Assembly: GCF_001509485.1 (NCBI RefSeq)
Contig: NZ_LLZI01000257.1
Location: 1-35,153, forward strand
DNA length: 35,153 bases
Direction: 5' to 3'
Source of the DNA: Streptomyces sp. NRRL F-4489
GTDB taxonomy: Bacteria > Actinomycetota > Actinomycetes > Streptomycetales > Streptomycetaceae
The notes under the pieces are model-generated. The model was given only the letters and a program-made list of their open reading frames with translations, was not told the DNA's origin and did not search any database. A program made the translations under genes and the position numbers. Numbering within the stretch: the stretch's first letter is position 1; every line of letters begins with the position of its first letter. This document shows, piece after piece, positions 34,001-35,153 of this stretch.

Positions 34001-34803
34001 ACCCGCGCCACCACCGCGAACCGGTCCCGGACCTCCTGCGCGGTCGGCCGCCGCTGCCCGCCGGGGCCCTCCGGCAGCCGCCAATAGCAGACGTGCTCCC
34101 GCAGCACGTCCACCGCCTCCGCCAGGAAGTGCGCCGGCAGCGCCACCGCCGCGTCCGCGTCCGCCGCGCCCTCGGGGAACTCCAGCTTGTGCCGGTCCCA
34201 GAACTCCCGCCGGAAGACCTTGTTCCGGACGAAGTGGTCGGCCAGCAGGCCCTCGTCCTCGGTGATGCGGGTCCGCAGGACCGTCTGCCGGTCCGCCCGG
34301 TGGTCCGCGGACTGGGTGCGGCCCCCGGTGCCCAGCCGGTAGACGTTGCCGGTCGCCAGATCCGCCCCCGACGCGTCCAGCGCCCCGGTCAGATCCGCGT
34401 ACGCGCGCGGCAGCAGCACGTCGTCCGGGGCCAGGAACGCCAGGTACTGGGTGTGCGGGAAGGCGTGCCGGGCACCGAAGTTCCACGCCGCGCCCAGGCC
34501 GCCGCCCCCGGGGTGCCGCACCACCCGGAACCGGGGGTCGCGGTCGGTGAGGCGGCGTACGGGGGCGGGGACGGGGGCGGGGGGTGGGGGGTCGGCGGGG
34601 GCGGGCGCGGGGCCGTTCCCCGGTCCTGCCGCCGGGCCGCCGGCCGAGCCGCCGCCCGGCCCGTCCCCCGGCCCGTCGACCACCAGCACCGCGTCCAGTT
34701 CCGCCAGCGTCTGGGACGCCACCGACGCGAGGCACTCCTCCAGGTGGTGCGCCGGCCCCTGGCCGCGGGGAACCGGGATGACGACGGTGAGCCGAGGCTT
34801 CAT
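31066..34803 (-). CDS. TagF-like CDP-glycerol glycerophosphotransferase fused to an N-terminal GT2-like domain
   Basis: The product has 1245 residues. Residues 1-300 resemble a GT2 domain (LTVVIPVPRG, VASQTLAELDAVLVVDG), but the usual DDGS is VDGP (42-45), a Gly/Pro-rich insertion fills 44-82, and the usual LDSDD is LAPDD (124-128). A long middle part (about 380-830) is beta-rich with two WxxGxLxLxG patterns. The C-terminal domain (about 870-1240) is of the glycerophosphotransferase type, with YSSFGGRAYGDSPRAVHEEL, VQTWHGTPLKRIG, VLYAPTPRDDA and VTDYSSLAADFANTGRP. Such enzymes polymerise polyol-phosphate from CDP-glycerol or a related donor onto a lipid-linked primer at the inner membrane face. 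The start at 34803 has GGAAAGG upstream. The TagGH exporter encoded in this window is a likely partner. Confidence 0.92.
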   Translation of the reverse strand: MKPRLTVVIPVPRGQGPAHHLEECLASVASQTLAELDAVLVVDGPGDGPGGGSAGGPAAGPGNGPAPAPADPPPPAPVPAPVRRLTDRDPRFRVVRHPGGGGLGAAWNFGARHAFPHTQYLAFLAPDDVLLPRAYADLTGALDASGADLATGNVYRLGTGGRTQSADHRADRQTVLRTRITEDEGLLADHFVRNKVFRREFWDRHKLEFPEGAADADAAVALPAHFLAEAVDVLREHVCYWRLPEGPGGQRRPTAQEVRDRFAVVARVRALLDDPAHPERGRFRAAYDRGQLAGGLLDLVAAVPGAAPEVRTAFLDCARDFLARTEPGLLRALPVELRMRWYLVRSGRLAELMALLDHEARNPGGFAVAGPPLRKRAVLPLAPPVELPAGVVRLARADFPVRAEVREAVWRGGVLLLRGWAYLRNVPAGARHGYLRTAVLSCGRRRVVLPLRTVRMPEATAASGQELHCYDWSGFELRVDPARLRRGGRLEPGEWRLTVVLAAAGVVRSGELAAPESGSGAAPAAYEGVDGVRITPRYVDGRLRLAVARRERRLVGRPAVAAGALDLVVSAPGPAPEALRLTHQGSGTVVSFPVEAAPEGTIPAGGTVPSAGTDGGAQGAAAAARTHTPPQPPTPASEFATTPPTPYTLRIPLDVLDAARPAPDGAPAAIPPPHTETWRPELVLPGGGTDPVACPPGTAPAAHPLPHGRELVVAADAAGDLVLHDRLPQAYVDRVVWRSDGTLLLAGTLPDAAPPAPEVVLRHGAHAAEAVFPAVRDGGRFHCALPLAALPSLAGDVPLREGRWSVRLRARGAAGSPLDPPVRCAPSVFDGLPVSRTVRGKPFTLDRVGHDELLVAAGPAVPPVDRGPYRRRVLREEHYPLHRSRPLRDAVLYSSFGGRAYGDSPRAVHEELVRRGLEVTHLWAVRDAQTAVPPTARPVVVGSAAWHGALAHSHWIVTNTHLPRWFVRRAGQRVVQTWHGTPLKRIGADLAGTLCGGLAHLAPRPRVGRQWSVLLSPNAASTPVLRSALGYGGRLLETGLPRIDALHAADRDEVAAAVRARLGIRPDQRVVLYAPTPRDDAAYDASHHRLHLPLDLAAARAALAGGHVLLVRSHPRVPDRLPAHHAPFALDVSSYPDATELLLAADVLVTDYSSLAADFANTGRPMLFLTPDLAHYRDTLRGFSLDFEAVAPGPLLSSTGELIEALGDLPGVARASAAAYAEFRRAFCHLDDGGAAGRVADLIAE

Positions 34804-35108
34804 GGCGGACGGGCCTTTCCGGACGGGCGGACCACGGGACCAACCCCGGGGCGCGCACGGGACGATGCGGCCGGCGCACCCGGGACGACGCGGCCGGCTC
34901 GTCCCTCAACTCGTCCATCGGCGGCCCGGTCACCGGCGCTGCGCTGAAAGGGTGAGGCGAAGGTGCGGCGGTCCGGCCCGGCCCGCGCGATGGCGTAGAC
35001 CGTGGGACAGCGCGACCGGTGCCGCACGCCCGGCCACCGGCCGCCACCGGCAATCCGCCCTGCCTCCCGCCCCGCCGCCCGCCGACCAGGAAGGTGACCG
35101 CCCCCGCG
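34804..35108. other. Divergent region upstream of the TagF-like gene
   Basis: This 305-base stretch lies between the TagF-like start and a possible plus-strand gene at the right edge. I saw no gene, clear promoter or regulatory repeat in it. Confidence 0.5.
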
Positions 35109-35153
35109 ATGCCCGGCCGAACCGACAGCCCCGCCGCCACCGACCGCCCCGAC
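35109..35153 (+). CDS. Possible start of a plus-strand gene, cut by the right edge
   Basis: An ATG at 35109 opens a frame reading MPGRTDSPAATDRPD to the edge. AGGAAGG lies 14 nt upstream, somewhat far, and an in-frame GTG at 35094 directly follows it. The Pro/Ala/Asp-rich start resembles the disordered N-termini of the GT2 proteins in this window. Too little is visible to identify it or to be sure it is coding. Confidence 0.3.
   Translation, partial: MPGRTDSPAATDRPD

Noticed and set aside
31117..34947. Plus-strand open frame of over 1200 codons opposite the TagF-like gene
   Set aside because: The translation is Arg/Pro/His-rich with no motif, the expected shadow of a GC-rich gene.

Overview
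The window is about 35 kb of very GC-rich DNA with GTG and TTG starts, strong third-position G/C bias, short convergent gaps and several probable leaderless promoters. This points to a Streptomyces or close relative. The 1651-residue NAD-glutamate dehydrogenase of the actinobacterial large (180 kDa) class, the TetR/target divergent pairs and the 3'-end repeats built on CTCAAGCGCCGGACGGGC agree. No rRNA, tRNA, CRISPR array, transposase or phage gene was seen.

Left part (1-7487): the start of an unrecognised low-complexity protein runs off the left edge on the minus strand. A DUF6912-type protein, a HAD-family hydrolase and the large NAD-dependent glutamate dehydrogenase follow on the plus strand. 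The dehydrogenase ends in a strong hairpin and a small array of a dispersed-type repeat.

Middle (7488-20852): a TagG/TagH-type polysaccharide or teichoic acid ABC exporter stands divergent to a TetR regulator. A membrane Ser/Thr kinase stands divergent to a Tat-exported PIG-L deacetylase carrying a C-terminal propeller-like region. Then comes a minus-strand operon YfhO-like / polyprenyl-phosphate glycosyltransferase / GtrA-like flippase, the three parts of a known extracytoplasmic glycosylation scheme. A two-domain GT2 glycosyltransferase is divergent to it.

Accessory insert (20956-27867): an SDR with its divergent TetR and a clear operator, a DUF2268 putative metalloprotease, a secreted alpha/beta hydrolase, and a TetR divergent from a CocE/NonD-type hydrolase with a perfect 15-bp operator palindrome between them.

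Right part (27958-35153): on the minus strand, a 1245-residue protein joining an apparently degenerate GT2 domain to a TagF-like CDP-glycerol glycerophosphotransferase, then another GT2 protein, then GalE. A possible plus-strand gene begins at the right edge.

How they may work together (inference): TagF-like polymerisation, TagGH export, GalE-supplied UDP-sugar and YfhO/GT2/GtrA decoration outside the membrane would together build and modify a wall teichoic-acid-like glycopolymer. No TagO/TagA/TagB-type initiation enzymes are visible, so they must lie elsewhere, perhaps beyond the right edge.
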